64,000 nucleotides of DNA from Colletotrichum lupini (GCF_023278565.1 NC_064675.1:2728001-2792000), one strand, 5' to 3'; numbered from the stretch's first letter, positions 1 through 11,175 are shown. Program-made: numbers and translations. The notes: generated by a model not told the origin, from the letters alone.

Positions 1-671
1 TGCCAAGTCCACGTTTTGGTGTACGCCTGTCGGTAGTGAAAATAAACAGCTAATCAGAGTCGACCTGGCCCACTACTCTATTTACTTTAAACTCCGAACC
101 CGGCACCTCCTACTCCATAACGACCTGTTAAGGCTCATATTAAGCTCACTAAAGGAGTGGGAGCCGCTTCTAAACCATCATAACCATGGCTCCCATTCGT
201 ACAACGAAGCAGCTGGGGATGGCTTCAGTTAAAGTAGTCTGTGTAGATCCGTTACGAGATGGCCCCGCTTGACACACCCACCTCTATCCGCGGCTGCGCG
301 CTTCGGTTGGTGGAAGCCTCGTGTATCAGCTTTCCTGTTCGTCTCTATTTTGGACATGATCGGATAATTTCCATCCTCCCAACTTCGCACCCGCATCCCG
401 AACCACTGGGACAATTCTCCGTGGTGGAACGTTGCCCCGGCTTCGCACCCGTATCCTTGAAGTTTCTTCTCCGTGATGCAATCTACTGTTCGTTTGAGGT
501 CCCAAGACGGGTTACCTTCAGATCAGGGGGCTTCCCTCTCAGGAGTTATGGAGGAGCCATAAAGCCTTCCTCTCTCGCTGCTAACTATCCTTCCTCTTGA
601 GAAGAATCCAGCATCTTCCAACGGCTTCGTCCTACACTCTCTTTAAAATCCCACCACCTTGCTTAGCCACC
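1..671. other. upstream region of the deuterolysin gene, no gene seen
   Basis: No convincing coding sequence on either strand. The open frames here have composition and product sequences that look random. The last ~40 bases are pyrimidine-rich and lead into the sequence GCCACCATG at the deuterolysin start, consistent with a promoter and short 5' leader. Confidence 0.5.
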
Positions 672-1805
672 ATGAAGGCCGCCACTGTCGTTTCTTGCCT
701 CGCCGCCCTTGCCAACGGCGCTGCCGTCAACCTGGGCAGACGTGCGGAGCCCCTCGATGTGAAGATCGAGCAGGTCGGCAACAGTGAGCTGAATGCTAGC
801 ATCACCAACACCGGAAGCACGCCCCTTCGTGTTCTCAAGGCGGGCTCGATCCTCGATGGATCGCCCGTTGAGAAGGCCCAGTTCTCGACGAGCTCGGTCG
901 ATGGCACTGGTGGTAAGTCTAGACTACTCTTCATACACTCCAAAAGCAAACAGTATCTAACACTATCAATAGTCAGCAAGGTTGCCTTCACTGGCGTGCG
1001 AGTCTACGTTCACGATGCCGATCTCCCCGACTCTGCCTTCCAGACCATCGAGGCCGGCGAGGTCGTCAAGGTCCAGTGGGACGCCGCCCAGGTCCACGAC
1101 CTCAGCAGCGGTGGCGACTTCAACATCTCCAGCACGGGATCCCTCCGCTACGCCGAGGAGGGCAGCAACAAGATTGCCGGCCAGGTCGTCTTTGACTCGG
1201 GCGTCCTCCAGGCCACCGTCGACGGCACCCAGGCCGCCTCGGTCCACGCCGCCTTCCACGAGTCCCTGAACGCCAAGCGCGTCACCATCCAGTCCGACTG
1301 CACCGGCACCAAGAAGACGGCCGTCACCGCCGCCCTCTCAAAGGCCAAGACCTACGCGACCAACGCCCAGACGGCCGCCAACGCCGGCACCCGCCTGCAG
1401 CAGTACTTCAAGTCGACCACGTCGAGCACAAAGTCCACCGTCGCCGGCATCTTTGGCAAGGCTGCCACCCTCCTCGGCAGCACGTCGAGCGGCGCCGGCC
1501 TCTACTGCACCGACGTCGGCAACTTCTGCAGCGACGGTGTCGTCGCCTACGCCCAGCCTGGCAGCGGCGGTTACATTGTCGTCTGCGACTACTTCTTCCA
1601 GTTCCCCGCCTCCACCACCTCGTGCCGCGCCACCGACCAGCCGTACGTCCTGGTTCACGAGTCCACCCACTTGACTGAGGTTGGCGGCACCGACGACGTC
1701 TGCTACGGCTACGAGGGCTGCGTCGACTCCCTCAGCACTTCCCAGGCATTGAACAATGCCGATTCCTTTGCCATGTACTCTCAGGGCATCCAGACCAACT
1801 GCTAA
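672..1805 (+). CDS. secreted deuterolysin-type zinc metalloprotease (peptidase family M35)
   Basis: This is a prepro-metalloprotease of 357 residues after removal of one in-frame 60-nt intron (913-972, GTAAGT..ATAG). The intron keeps the frame open, but splicing joins ..DGTG to VSKVAF.. cleanly. The start at 672 has a strong context (CCACCATG). Residues 1 to ~18 form a signal peptide. A long propeptide follows and ends at Lys-Arg before VTIQSDC, a Kex2-type site that leaves a mature enzyme of about 177 residues with eight cysteines. Zinc ligands are seen in LVHESTHL (HExxH) and in GTDDVCYGYEG, where Asp is the third ligand typical of M35 (aspzincins). The family cleaves extracellular proteins, often basic ones, and is secreted by saprotrophic and pathogenic fungi. 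Length and motif order fit a full, functional gene. Confidence 0.95.
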   Translation: MKAATVVSCLAALANGAAVNLGRRAEPLDVKIEQVGNSELNASITNTGSTPLRVLKAGSILDGSPVEKAQFSTSSVDGTGGKSRLLFIHSKSKQYLTLSIVSKVAFTGVRVYVHDADLPDSAFQTIEAGEVVKVQWDAAQVHDLSSGGDFNISSTGSLRYAEEGSNKIAGQVVFDSGVLQATVDGTQAASVHAAFHESLNAKRVTIQSDCTGTKKTAVTAALSKAKTYATNAQTAANAGTRLQQYFKSTTSSTKSTVAGIFGKAATLLGSTSSGAGLYCTDVGNFCSDGVVAYAQPGSGGYIVVCDYFFQFPASTTSCRATDQPYVLVHESTHLTEVGGTDDVCYGYEGCVDSLSTSQALNNADSFAMYSQGIQTNC

Positions 1806-2172
1806 ATGCGGTGGTCTACGATGGCTCGGGTTGAGACGTTTCTTTGTACAATATTAGCCAGCATTTAACATGTATCTATACCTTCCATGAACAAATATCA
1901 CACCATTGATCAATCGTGCACTTGCCTTTTAATTAAGAACGTGATACATAGATGATGAGAAGACCTAGATGTTCGGTTTGGGTTGTAGTTATTCAAAATA
2001 GGGGTACAAACGAGAAGTGTTGGTTGAGTGGGGGTAATGCACGGGTTTAAGCACCTTGGGTTGCCCGCTAAACCATCAGTCCACGATCTAGTGCACCTCA
2101 ACCGACAGCGAATGGTCGGGCCACTACTCAAACGCCAGAATACTGTAGCTCCTGCTGCCAAACCACATCTCA
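1806..2172. other. intergenic, no gene seen
   Basis: Holds the 3' end of the deuterolysin transcript and the region before the decayed gene at 2173. No coding signal or structured element was recognised. Confidence 0.5.
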
Positions 2173-3648
2173 ATGCCGTCTTCGCTTTCGTAAAGTATGG
2201 AGAATCACTTCAGGTCTTTCATGCGGGTCATTCGCAAGATTGACGACGCAGACGAGCTCATCCAATCGTTCTTAGCATCCGAGGAATTCATACTCTCTCA
2301 GAATGATGCCTCGCCGTCACTCGCTCCCCATGATCAGGAGCGTTTGCTCGACTTTCCAAATGCCGAAACTCAAGCAGCGAACATTGCTGAATCGACTAAG
2401 CTATCCAAAGAAGATCTCCTTGAGCGTGCTGTCGAGTCACCCTCGCAGCTGACCGCCGCAGAGATCTCTCTGCTCAAGAACCGCTACTGTATGGATATCT
2501 CGCCAGACGAGGAACATGAAGTCTCACGGGCAGCCGGGCTGATCATGGGACCCAATAGAATCTCAGAAGAGGAGTATGAACAAGCCCAGAAGCGTCTCGG
2601 GGCGGTACGCCACATGCTCTATGCAGAAAATGAAGAGAAAGCCATCAACAATGCTATCACAGAGCACTAGAGGCGCGAAAATGAATCATGGAAAGCGAGA
2701 CAGAGGCAGGAGACTGAAAATGCCTTGTCCAAGGCGCGCCCATGGGTGAGACGTCTGTGGTAGGAGGACAAAGGGGAGAAGGTTTGGGGGTATGGCATGT
2801 TCATCGACCCAAAGGCGTTCGCCAACGACGAAGAAGCCGATAGGTACATGGCTCGGAGAGATGGCGTTCTATTCCACGCTCGCGACGCGGTTGGGGCGGG
2901 AAGCAGTGCCATCAATAACAAGTGGAAGTTGCAGAAGCTTGAGTGGCCTACCAGTGATGCTGCAGGTGGCGGCAAGGAGATGAGCGCCAGACAAGCTGTT
3001 GGTCGAGGCGACGCAGAAGAGGATACTAGTGAGCTGACTATTGACGAGGACCAGAGAGGTGGAAGAGAGGACGAAGAGAGACTCGCCAGCTTCCGCATCT
3101 TGCGTACAAGGTTCAAGTCCATCCGAGACAGAGGCACAAGGAGTCAAACACAAGAAGGGATCGTCTCTGGCGCACCTGTGTATTCAGAAACCAGTGCTCT
3201 AGAAGGCGGCATTATACGAAACGTCTTTCTGATGGTAGACAAGCCAAGCGTCAAATCGGTCCTTGGTGCACATAGGCTCGTCGACGACATGTGGGTTTGG
3301 GCTGTTGACCCTGGCCACGACGATGTGGACGAGACACTTACCACAAACGATGAACCACGGCAATCAGAGACGCCCAGAAGATACAGAGGATTCATGCGTG
3401 TACGGCTGCAACAGCTTGTCAATAACTTCTATGACGTGCGACGCTTTCACCAGAGAGAGTACACAATGAAGGAACTCTGGGAAGCCGCTCAGAAGAGCAA
3501 GCATCAAGCCTTTGTTTCAATCCATGATGTTGAGGCCCGGATTTGGAGTATTGATCGGTTCGTGGGAAGTGCCATGAGAGCGCAGCCACCGCGGATTGTA
3601 TACGGACCTATACCAACGACTTCTGCCGAAAAGTTGGTTCACAAATAG
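2173..3648 (+). pseudogene. decayed unknown gene with three in-frame stop codons
   Basis: One reading frame runs from an ATG at 2173 to a TAG at 3646-3648 (about 490 codons) and is broken by TAA at 2191-2193, TAG at 2668-2670 and TAG at 2761-2763. The frame is coding-like before, between and after the stops: ..NHFRSFMRVIRKIDDADELI.., then ..ENALSKARPWVRRLW.., then ..VWGYGMFIDPKAFANDEE... No plausible intron removes the stops; the only GT..AG around the last one is 18 nt. All three stops could come from Gln codons by C-to-T change at CpA. A frameshift near 2185-2195 is an alternative for the first stop, because the neighbouring frame reads AFVKYGES there. The product is charged and helical with no membrane segments; I do not recognise its family. 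Some gene models would annotate 2197-2670 and 2797-3648 as two separate hypothetical proteins. Confidence 0.7.
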
Positions 3649-4416
3649 ATAGAGAATTGTCACCGAAATTTGATAGGTCCTTACTAAAAGCTAGTATTCA
3701 GACCGCTCCAGGCAATTGACTCGAGTTTCTCTGTAATGATTCGGATTCTTGGCATGCTGAAGGTAGTTCCAGTTTGATAGTTTGATAGTTTGAAGTGGGT
3801 TTTGGATTTTGAATCATACCTTGGTTGACTTTTAACCACGGCTGGCTGACAACTTCCTCCTAGGAAGGCTCTCTATTGTACCATTTTTCATTCCTATCTG
3901 CAACATAAGGTAAGAAAAACGTCTGAGAGTCACTCATCAAGTAACAGTACGGAACTTTCGTGGTTAACGCAGGCTGTCCCGACCTGTGCGCCTCATTTCT
4001 CTCCATGGCTTCCGCGGAGAATCGAATTCTTGGAGAAACATGGAGCCGCGAGTTTCAGGCAACACAACTGGGCGGTTGATTAATAGTGGGATACAGGCAA
4101 TGTTTTACTCTTCCCCGGTACCCAGCTGCCGAAACTTTGATCTTTCTGTACGAAACTCTGAATCCCAATAGCGAGGATGCAACTCAACGTCACTCTGATA
4201 AAGAAAGTTCAGAGTAGACCTAGGAGCAATGCTTCCTACCAGACTCAGCTCGTCATTCAAGCATTGTCGACCGGTCCTGAAAACTTCTGAACATGCATCG
4301 TCTTCTCTTTCTGGCTACTTCTCTTTCATGAATCATTCCCATATCGTACTTGGCTCACTTACACAACTAACAGGACCTTCATCTGATAATAAGCCGCAGA
4401 GAACTTCATCTCAAGA
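3649..4416. other. intergenic, no gene seen; short TTTGATAG repeat
   Basis: Contains the direct repeat TTTGATAG (x2-3) near 3772-3794 and AT-rich sequence, and serves as the upstream region of the asparagine-synthase-like gene. Small open frames here look random. Confidence 0.45.
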
Positions 4417-6746
4417 ATGTGCGGGATAACAGCCATCATCCAATCCGGCAGTCCGCAGAGTAATTCATTGGAACGACGCGCCGATGTGCAAAGTAAACTA
4501 ACACGAAGCCTATCTCTCCTTCAGCATCGAGGGCCAGACGCAGAAGGAGCATGGATAAACAGCGACGCTACCGTCGGTACGCGTCATCTCAGCTCCATTG
4601 ACTCGGGTTTTGGATTGTTTGCCAAACATTGACACAGTTACGAAGGTCTCGGCCACGCACGCCTCTCAATCATAGATCTTTCGCCAACGGGCCTTCAACT
4701 CTTGCACAGTGAAGACGAGAAAGTCCACGTCGTCGTGAACGGTGAGATCTACGACCACGTCGCAATCCGCGGTCGCTGCACCGCCGAGTTCGACTACAAC
4801 TTCTCCGGGGGAGCGACAGCGAGGTCATTCTAGCTCTGTACCAAGACCACGGAGTCCCCGGGCTCTTTAAGCAACTGCGCGGCGAATTCGCCTTCGTCTT
4901 ATATAATGACCAATCCGGTGATGTTATTGCCGCGAGGGACCGGTTCGGCATCAAGCCTCTTTTCTGTACGTACAGTACCGAGACGCCGGCCAAGCTCTTG
5001 ATCGCCTCGGAGATCAAGGGGTTTCTGCCCATGGGGTGGGGGCCCGAGTGGGACGTCGATGTCATCTGCAGCGGTGCGGCGGTTCTAGGCGAAGGTACGC
5101 TGTTCAAGGGAGTGAAGAAGGTGTTGCCGGGGCATTGGGTGCGGTTCGGTCGAGATGGGAGCGTGACGCAGCATCGGTATTGGGATGCCGAGTATGTGGA
5201 TAAGGTAAGTGGCTTCACATAAATGTATAAGCCGAACGGTGATTGATAGGCTTACAAGCTGTTTAGACCGTCAAAGAGACACGCAGTATGGATGAGATGG
5301 TCGACGGAGTTCGCGAGCGCTTAGTAGATGCCGTACGCCTCCGCCTCCAAGCCGATGTCCCCGTCGGCATCTATCTTTCAGGTGGTCTCGACTCGTCCAT
5401 TGTGGCTGGTATAACAACGCAGCTCGTACGAGAAAGAGGAGTGAAGCTGGGGAACCAGGATATTAAAGATAGGATCACTTGCTTTAGCATCTCCTTTGCT
5501 TCTGATTCCCAGTATAACGAATACGGTAGGTCATTGGGTGCACCCACGCCCTAGATTCATGCTAACAACTTGACAAGACATTGCAGAACGCACAGAAGAA
5601 TGGCTAGACTTGAACACTGTGAAAAAAGTCATGGACGAGGAAGAACTAGCAAAGCGCTTCGCCGACTTCGTATACCACACCGAGCACCACCACTTCGGCA
5701 TGAACAGCGTCGGGAAGTACGCCCTCTCAGAGCTACCTCGCCAGCAAGGGATCCCCATCGTGCTGACGGGTGAGGGGGCAGATGAGCACTTTGCAGGGTA
5801 CCTGTTCCTAGTCTCCGACTTCCTACGTGAGCCCGACGATGCCTTGCCGTTGACGGAGCTAACGAAGGATACCGAGCTTCGGGAAGCGCTAAACGAGTCC
5901 GCCGCAGCGCAGTTGCGAAGCATGTACAAAGGGATGGGCATGTTTGATCACTCCCGAACGGAAGAAAGCACCGCCTTCGACTCTCTCGCAGGCTTGAACG
6001 TCTTCATGGTCCAATGGCGAGGCTTTCCCTCATCGGACGTGTTTGCCCCCTGGGTGAGAGAAAAACAGAACACACTCAGCGTCTACGAAGCGATCCTCAA
6101 CTCCATCCCCTCAGACGCCCAGGAGAAGATTCGAACGCGCTGGCACAGCCTCCACTCGGCGCTGTACGTCTTCCTAAAGACCTCCATGGCGAACATGGTC
6201 TTGACCTGTCTGGGCGACAGGTCGGAGATGGCGTATAGTATCGAGGCGCGTCTCCCATTCCTGGACCACGAGCTGGCGGAGTACGTCAATGGGCTTCCGC
6301 CGAGCGTCAAGATGAGCTATAGTAAGCCCGAGGATTCCATAGGAACCAATAACGACGAGAAAGAGAAGAGAAAGAAAGTAGCGCCTCGGAGCTTCTTCTG
6401 GGAGAACATGGCCGCCGTCCGAGATCGCATCATTGACAAGAAGGTCCTGCGGGAGGCGGGGCGGCCGTTCATCACGGACGAGATCTACCACCGCAAGAAG
6501 CACCCGTACTCGTCCCCATGGAAGTGGCCCGTGGGAGGGCCGGTACAGCGAATGTTTAGGGGGTTGCTGACGAAAGAGGCGGTCGAATGCCTTGGCTTTG
6601 TCGACTTTGGGAGCATATCACGGTGTCTTGAGACTGCATTTGGTGGAAGCGGTGACCCCGCAGCGTTCAGGAAGATACTTGTCGTCGGTGCCTGGGTGGT
6701 TTTGAGTCAGAAATTTGGCGTGAAACCGGCCAGATCTCAGAGATAG
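4417..6746 (+). CDS. asparagine synthase-like glutamine amidotransferase (AsnB type), carries a frameshift
   Basis: Class II amidotransferase fused to an ATP-pyrophosphatase domain. Glutaminase hydrolyses Gln and the synthetase domain adenylates Asp or a related acid and transfers the ammonia. The product starts MCGI, leaving Cys2 as the catalytic nucleophile after Met removal. HRGPDAEG, GHARLSIIDLS and NGEIYDH follow, then RDRFGIKPLF, the ATP P-loop LSGGLDSS, TGEGADE and FLDHELAEYV. Predicted introns are 4577-4645, 5205-5266 and 5526-5577 (the last with GCTAAC branch). The frame is broken inside exon 2: NGEIYDH is read in one frame and SDSEVILALY in another, the switch falling on the G5 run 4807-4811. 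One extra G would restore ~715 codons. No intron can explain the shift without deleting catalytic residues. The gene is therefore either recently inactivated or affected by a homopolymer sequencing error. AsnB copies outside primary metabolism are common in fungal biosynthetic clusters, and a PSD-like decarboxylase lies next door. Confidence 0.85.
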
Positions 6747-8129
6747 ATCAATAAGGGACGCTGAAGGGGGTGATTTGCTGCTGCGGCACTTGATGCGTTC
6801 TGTCAGGGTGAGGAGAAGACACCGCGCGCTTGGATTGAAGTCATTGACTTTCAGAGTCGCACAACCATATCAGCTGCTCAGACCGCACGAGATAGTATCA
6901 AGCCAAAATTCCGCAAGAAAGAAAGAGCTGGATCGAGGGCATGCCGTAGGTTACGGGCAAGATGCCGTGATGTCTTTAGGGCTCCACTTTGAGCTTGTCT
7001 TCTTTCCGTCGTGTCCGCGGAAAGGGTAGCTACCTTCTTATTATGCCATGCCTCTGGCATCTCAACAGCAAGACGCACCGGTGTTCAAGCGTATTCGCGC
7101 AACTAAATACGAGAGTTCCAATTCTCTCTACCCAGATGTCAATGGCTTAGCCATTTCCCGGCTCTCAGCTCCGGTCACCCGAAGGGTGAGTAAGTAGTGA
7201 TCGGCAGCCCTGGTCCTCACCTCCATCATGAACCATTGGCTTCAATTATCAACTTCGTACCGCCAAGAAAGCAGATGAACTGACCGAGCATATTTCTATC
7301 CCCTTATGGCTATATCTTTCGACGGTACGGTGAAGCAACTGAGGGGAGCCGTGGTAAAATTTATGTGCAAGTGAAACCTGCGTCTAGATGTCTCGCCGTT
7401 TACGGGTGTCAAACGAGATTAAGAGTAATTGCAGGCAAGCAGGACCAAGTAGTCCAACAACACCACGATGCAAAGTTACGACACTTCCGAACAGATCGCA
7501 ATACTTGCTACGCCGGCAGTGCTTCCCGCCCTGGCTTACACAACGGTTGGACGGATTCGGTTGACGCCTGCAACGATCCGGCAAGTTACCTCATACATCG
7601 CGCGAGTGAAAGTAGGCATAAGTCTGTAAGGAGAAGCAAGAAACGAACCTCTCGCAGATCGCAAAAGATCAACACCATGTCATACTAAAAGCACCTTGAC
7701 AACCCCGCCAAGCTAACAAGACGCTAGAATCTTGTATCCCGATCTGGCATCATCCAAGTACGCGTCAATGAGCGGGAGTAACGAGACACCTGCGCGGGGT
7801 GCCGTTGATCAACAGAGGGGAAGTGAGACAGCAAAGCCGGTCTCAGTTCTCCGGCAGCGGTACGGCAACGGGCCGTGACTAGTGCCCGCTCCCTGCTCCT
7901 CCTCCCCGTTGACGTTGATAGCTCTTGACCTTCAGTTCGTGCGTCGTTGAGATCAAGGAGAGAAAGGGGGAGAGGGCGGTCTGGTTCGTCTATAAATGAG
8001 CCAGGAATCCTCAGATGGGGATGAGTAGAATCAGGCTCTTCTTGACCATCAAGCACTCAGATTCCAGTTCGAAACCCAAACAAAGACTTCTTTACTCTTC
8101 CTAAACTTTCTAGCAAAACATCACCCATC
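6747..8129. other. intergenic, promoter region of the PSD-like gene
   Basis: No supported gene in 1.4 kb. Open frames such as 7365-7688 give random-looking products. The 3' end carries a TATA-like box (7991-7997) and a pyrimidine-rich leader before the ATG at 8130. Confidence 0.5.
7991..7997 (+). promoter_or_regulatory. TATA-like box of the PSD-like gene
   Basis: TATAAAT about 135 bp upstream of the ATG at 8130, followed by a plausible leader of ~100 nt. The position fits a core promoter element; this is inference. Confidence 0.45.
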
Positions 8130-9509
8130 ATGCCGGGTCTCCCCACTGCCACTGACGAGGAAGTCGGCTTCCAGCCGATCCCGTCAAACCCCTACCTCAA
8201 GCAGCCGGGATCCGTTCCAGGCTCGATCTCCAGAGGCAGCAAGTCCTCGTGGGGTTCCTTCATGCCCCCCAACACCTACGAGCCCGTTGCAGACGAAGGA
8301 ATCATCCACTTCAACCCCATCATCATCCTCTTCATGTCCCTTATTCCAAAGGACAACCTTACCAAGGCTGTTCAGTCGGCACTGGGGAAAATCCCAGAAT
8401 TCATGGCGAAAATGGGCATCGAAGACGCAGACACATTCTACAAGTTTGCCAACGACATGCTCAAGTGGACTCCCACTGAGAACGTCCAGGCCAAGGATGT
8501 GTACGACATCCTGTGCCTGTTCTACTTCATCCTCGACCAGCAGCCGCTGCTGCGCGAGCAGACGCTCGTCCACCCGAGCTCGGTTGGGTTGCCGCTGACC
8601 CCGCTATCGAGCTGGATCGTGGTGTTTGCGCAGCTCATCGGGCTCTTCATGGACACGCCGGCGTCCATCAACGAGAAGACCTTCCAGACGTTTGTCGACT
8701 CGCCAAAGTACATGATCAAAGAAGAGGCACTCATCCCCGAAGGCGGCTTCCGCACCTTCAACGACTTCTTCTCCCGCCACCTCAAGCCGGGCGTGAGACC
8801 CATTGCGGATCAGGACGATGATAGGGTCATCACTTACCCTGCGGACTGCACCTACGACAATTCGCTCTACAACCAGAGCATCGTCAACGTTCAGGACACG
8901 GGTATCATTGAGATCAAGGGCCTCCCCTGGACCATCGGAGCCCTGCTCCAGGGCAGCGAGTATGCGGACTGTTTCCACGGGGGCGTCTGGATGCATGCCT
9001 TCTTGAACACGTTCAACTACCACCGGCAGCACGCGCCCGTCTCCGGGACAGTCATCGAGGCCAAGAACATCCAGGGAGCGGCGTACCTCGAAGTGGACCA
9101 ACAGTGTCGTCCGATCCGCAAGCTCTTCGTGACGGCCGAGGACATTGAGAAGGACCCCAACTGCCGGCCTGAGGCGCCCGACTCCCCGGGCTACCAGTTC
9201 CTCCAGACGAGAGGCCTGGTAATCATTGACAATCCGGTGCTCGGCAAGGTGGCCGTGCTGCCGATTGGCATGGCCATGGTCTCGTCGGTCAAGCTATCGG
9301 TCCGCGTGGGACAGAAGCTGCAGAAGGGCCAGGAGATCTCGACGTTCTTGTTTGGCGGGTCGGACATCATCTGCGTGTTTGAGCCGCGTGCCAAGTTGAC
9401 GCCTGAGCACTTTGTGCCGTCGCCCAAGGACGACTACTCGAGATACGGGAGTGTGTTGGCGAAGGCGCCTGGGCAGGGCTCGAATGGGACTTCGAATGGA
9501 TACCACTGA
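8130..9509 (+). CDS. phosphatidylserine decarboxylase-family pyruvoyl-dependent decarboxylase
   Basis: Intronless gene of 459 residues. The N-terminal ~200 residues resemble the helical extension found in soluble fungal PSD-like enzymes. The C-terminal half is the PSD catalytic fold, with FNDFFSRHLKPGVRPI at its start, NYHRQHAPVSG (His298 and His301), and the autoprocessing region FLFGGSDIICVFEP (Gly409-Gly410-Ser411-Asp412). In PSDs the chain is cut before this Ser, which becomes the pyruvoyl cofactor; mitochondrial and Golgi enzymes normally have GST there. There is no mitochondrial targeting peptide and no C2 domain, so a role in bulk phosphatidylethanolamine synthesis is doubtful. This layout is shared with PSD-derived amino-acid decarboxylases such as the tryptophan decarboxylase of psilocybin synthesis, so a small-molecule substrate is possible. 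A frameshifted AsnB-like gene lies 1.4 kb upstream on the same strand. Confidence 0.9.
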   Translation: MPGLPTATDEEVGFQPIPSNPYLKQPGSVPGSISRGSKSSWGSFMPPNTYEPVADEGIIHFNPIIILFMSLIPKDNLTKAVQSALGKIPEFMAKMGIEDADTFYKFANDMLKWTPTENVQAKDVYDILCLFYFILDQQPLLREQTLVHPSSVGLPLTPLSSWIVVFAQLIGLFMDTPASINEKTFQTFVDSPKYMIKEEALIPEGGFRTFNDFFSRHLKPGVRPIADQDDDRVITYPADCTYDNSLYNQSIVNVQDTGIIEIKGLPWTIGALLQGSEYADCFHGGVWMHAFLNTFNYHRQHAPVSGTVIEAKNIQGAAYLEVDQQCRPIRKLFVTAEDIEKDPNCRPEAPDSPGYQFLQTRGLVIIDNPVLGKVAVLPIGMAMVSSVKLSVRVGQKLQKGQEISTFLFGGSDIICVFEPRAKLTPEHFVPSPKDDYSRYGSVLAKAPGQGSNGTSNGYH

Positions 9510-11175
9510 TTGGGTTAGTTGGCTCAGGCTCATGTCTGTACTCGCACGCAGTAGCTCCCGAATGGTGATATCTGAAATCTGAATTCTGAATCTTGCTGAG
9601 AGAGTGAATGACTCTTCCTTTCCCTTCTGCATTCGCCGCGTTTCCGAAGTGGTCTGTGAAAGAGGACGGGGTTCTCAAAGTGTCCATGACTCCGAGAGTG
9701 ACACAAACGTTGTTCGTGCCCAACAGTGGATTTCTTCTTTTCGTGGCCTGGCAAACCGGCCCAGAGGCCTCCACAGCTCGAGGTGGCGGCCACGGCGAGC
9801 CTCATGTTTTCAGAGTCGCGGTCTGTTCTTGAAACAAACTCAGCTCGGCGGAGACCAGACGGGAGGAGGACGAAGACCTCGGAAAGTAGAGATGCAAGGC
9901 GAAGAAGCGGACCGGCCCGTATAAGATGGAGAAAACTGCATTTCAAGGCAAATGGATCAAAAGGCGGTGACTATATTTTCCAAGATATGCATGGAAAAGG
10001 AGAAAGGTGATGCAGGTTTGCGGCTCTCTCGTATTCAGGGGTAAATGCGGAATGTCAGCCTCAATGAGAAAACGGAAGGCAGGAGAAACAAAAAGTACGT
10101 AGATGGATGCTTATTGAATGGCTGGGAAAACGGAGTCGGGCAAAGGTGTGTGTGAGGTTGGGTGACGTTGCAAAGCCACTTGCGCTTGTGCAGCTTGACG
10201 TGTCCGACGGTGGGACAAACCGACAACGCTTTGATGTTGAAGCATCCAGGCACAGGCTGCTGCATCTGTTTGCTGGTTCGGTGGTTCCGTTAAGATGCAG
10301 CTTCTTTTCGGGTACAGATGACTCATTGCTACATCCGAGACATTTCTTGCATGTTTCTTTCTGTTGTCTTCTTTCCTCGCCGTTTCATCTTGCCCTGTGT
10401 TGAGAAAATCGCCATCATCGAGAAAAGGCAGGAACGTATATTCGTACCTACCTACGGTAGACTTGGGTACCTAGGAAGTACGGATAATCGCGCCTGCCAG
10501 GTTCATCCAAAAATTAATTAACCCCCAGCCACCTGTTTGCGCGATTCTATGGAGAACTCTCCTAAATAAGTGGAATCCGTCACGTGCGATAAGAGCTTCA
10601 ACCTATCGATAAGCTGCTGACCGTCGCTGAGCCAGGGGTGTGGCGCCAAGGAGGACCGCGTTACCCCGCGCAACCACGTCTGCGAGTCTGCAAGGACCGT
10701 CTCTCGCTGACACCTGGAACTGGAACCAGGTTGATGCTGCTGCCGCTGGGTGGTGAGCTCACAGACTGGCCAACCCACTCCTCCCGCCCGTCTCTCTCTT
10801 TTTTCTTGGGACCGCCTGCCTTGCCTTACCTTACCTTAGTCTCTCTTCACTAAAGATAGTACCTGAGGTCTATCTTGAGAGATTTCTTTGTTCTACTTCA
10901 ATTTTTTCCTGAGTTGAAGCAGAAGAATAATCGTCTTCTTTTGCTTCACACTTTCACCAACACCGAGAAACCACCCCCACTCACCTCCGGACGTCTCACC
11001 GACCGGCTCACAGAGACCCTCCCAACCCCCCTCCAAGACAAACACATTCCTCGGGGGTCCCTTCCTTTCGAGTCGAGTCGCCCACGATAGAGACACCAAA
11101 CGCATTCAGTCAATCCCGCATTCCTCAAATCTATCGACCCCGAACTGAAGGTCCGCTTCGCCCGTCGTCGCCATC
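9510..11175. other. intergenic, promoter and leader of the b561-like gene
   Basis: No supported gene in 1.7 kb. Near 10440-10475 and 10820-10840 there are TACCTACC/CCTTACCTTACC low-complexity stretches. The last ~300 bases are strongly pyrimidine-rich, typical of a filamentous-fungal transcription start region. Confidence 0.5.

Noticed and set aside
2746..2763. GT..AG segment spanning the third stop of the decayed gene
   Set aside because: At 18 nt it is far below the minimum intron size in this genome.
4742..4788. Possible 47-nt intron that would repair the AsnB frame
   Set aside because: It would delete the catalytic NGEIYDH motif, so it cannot be a real intron; a frameshift is the better reading.
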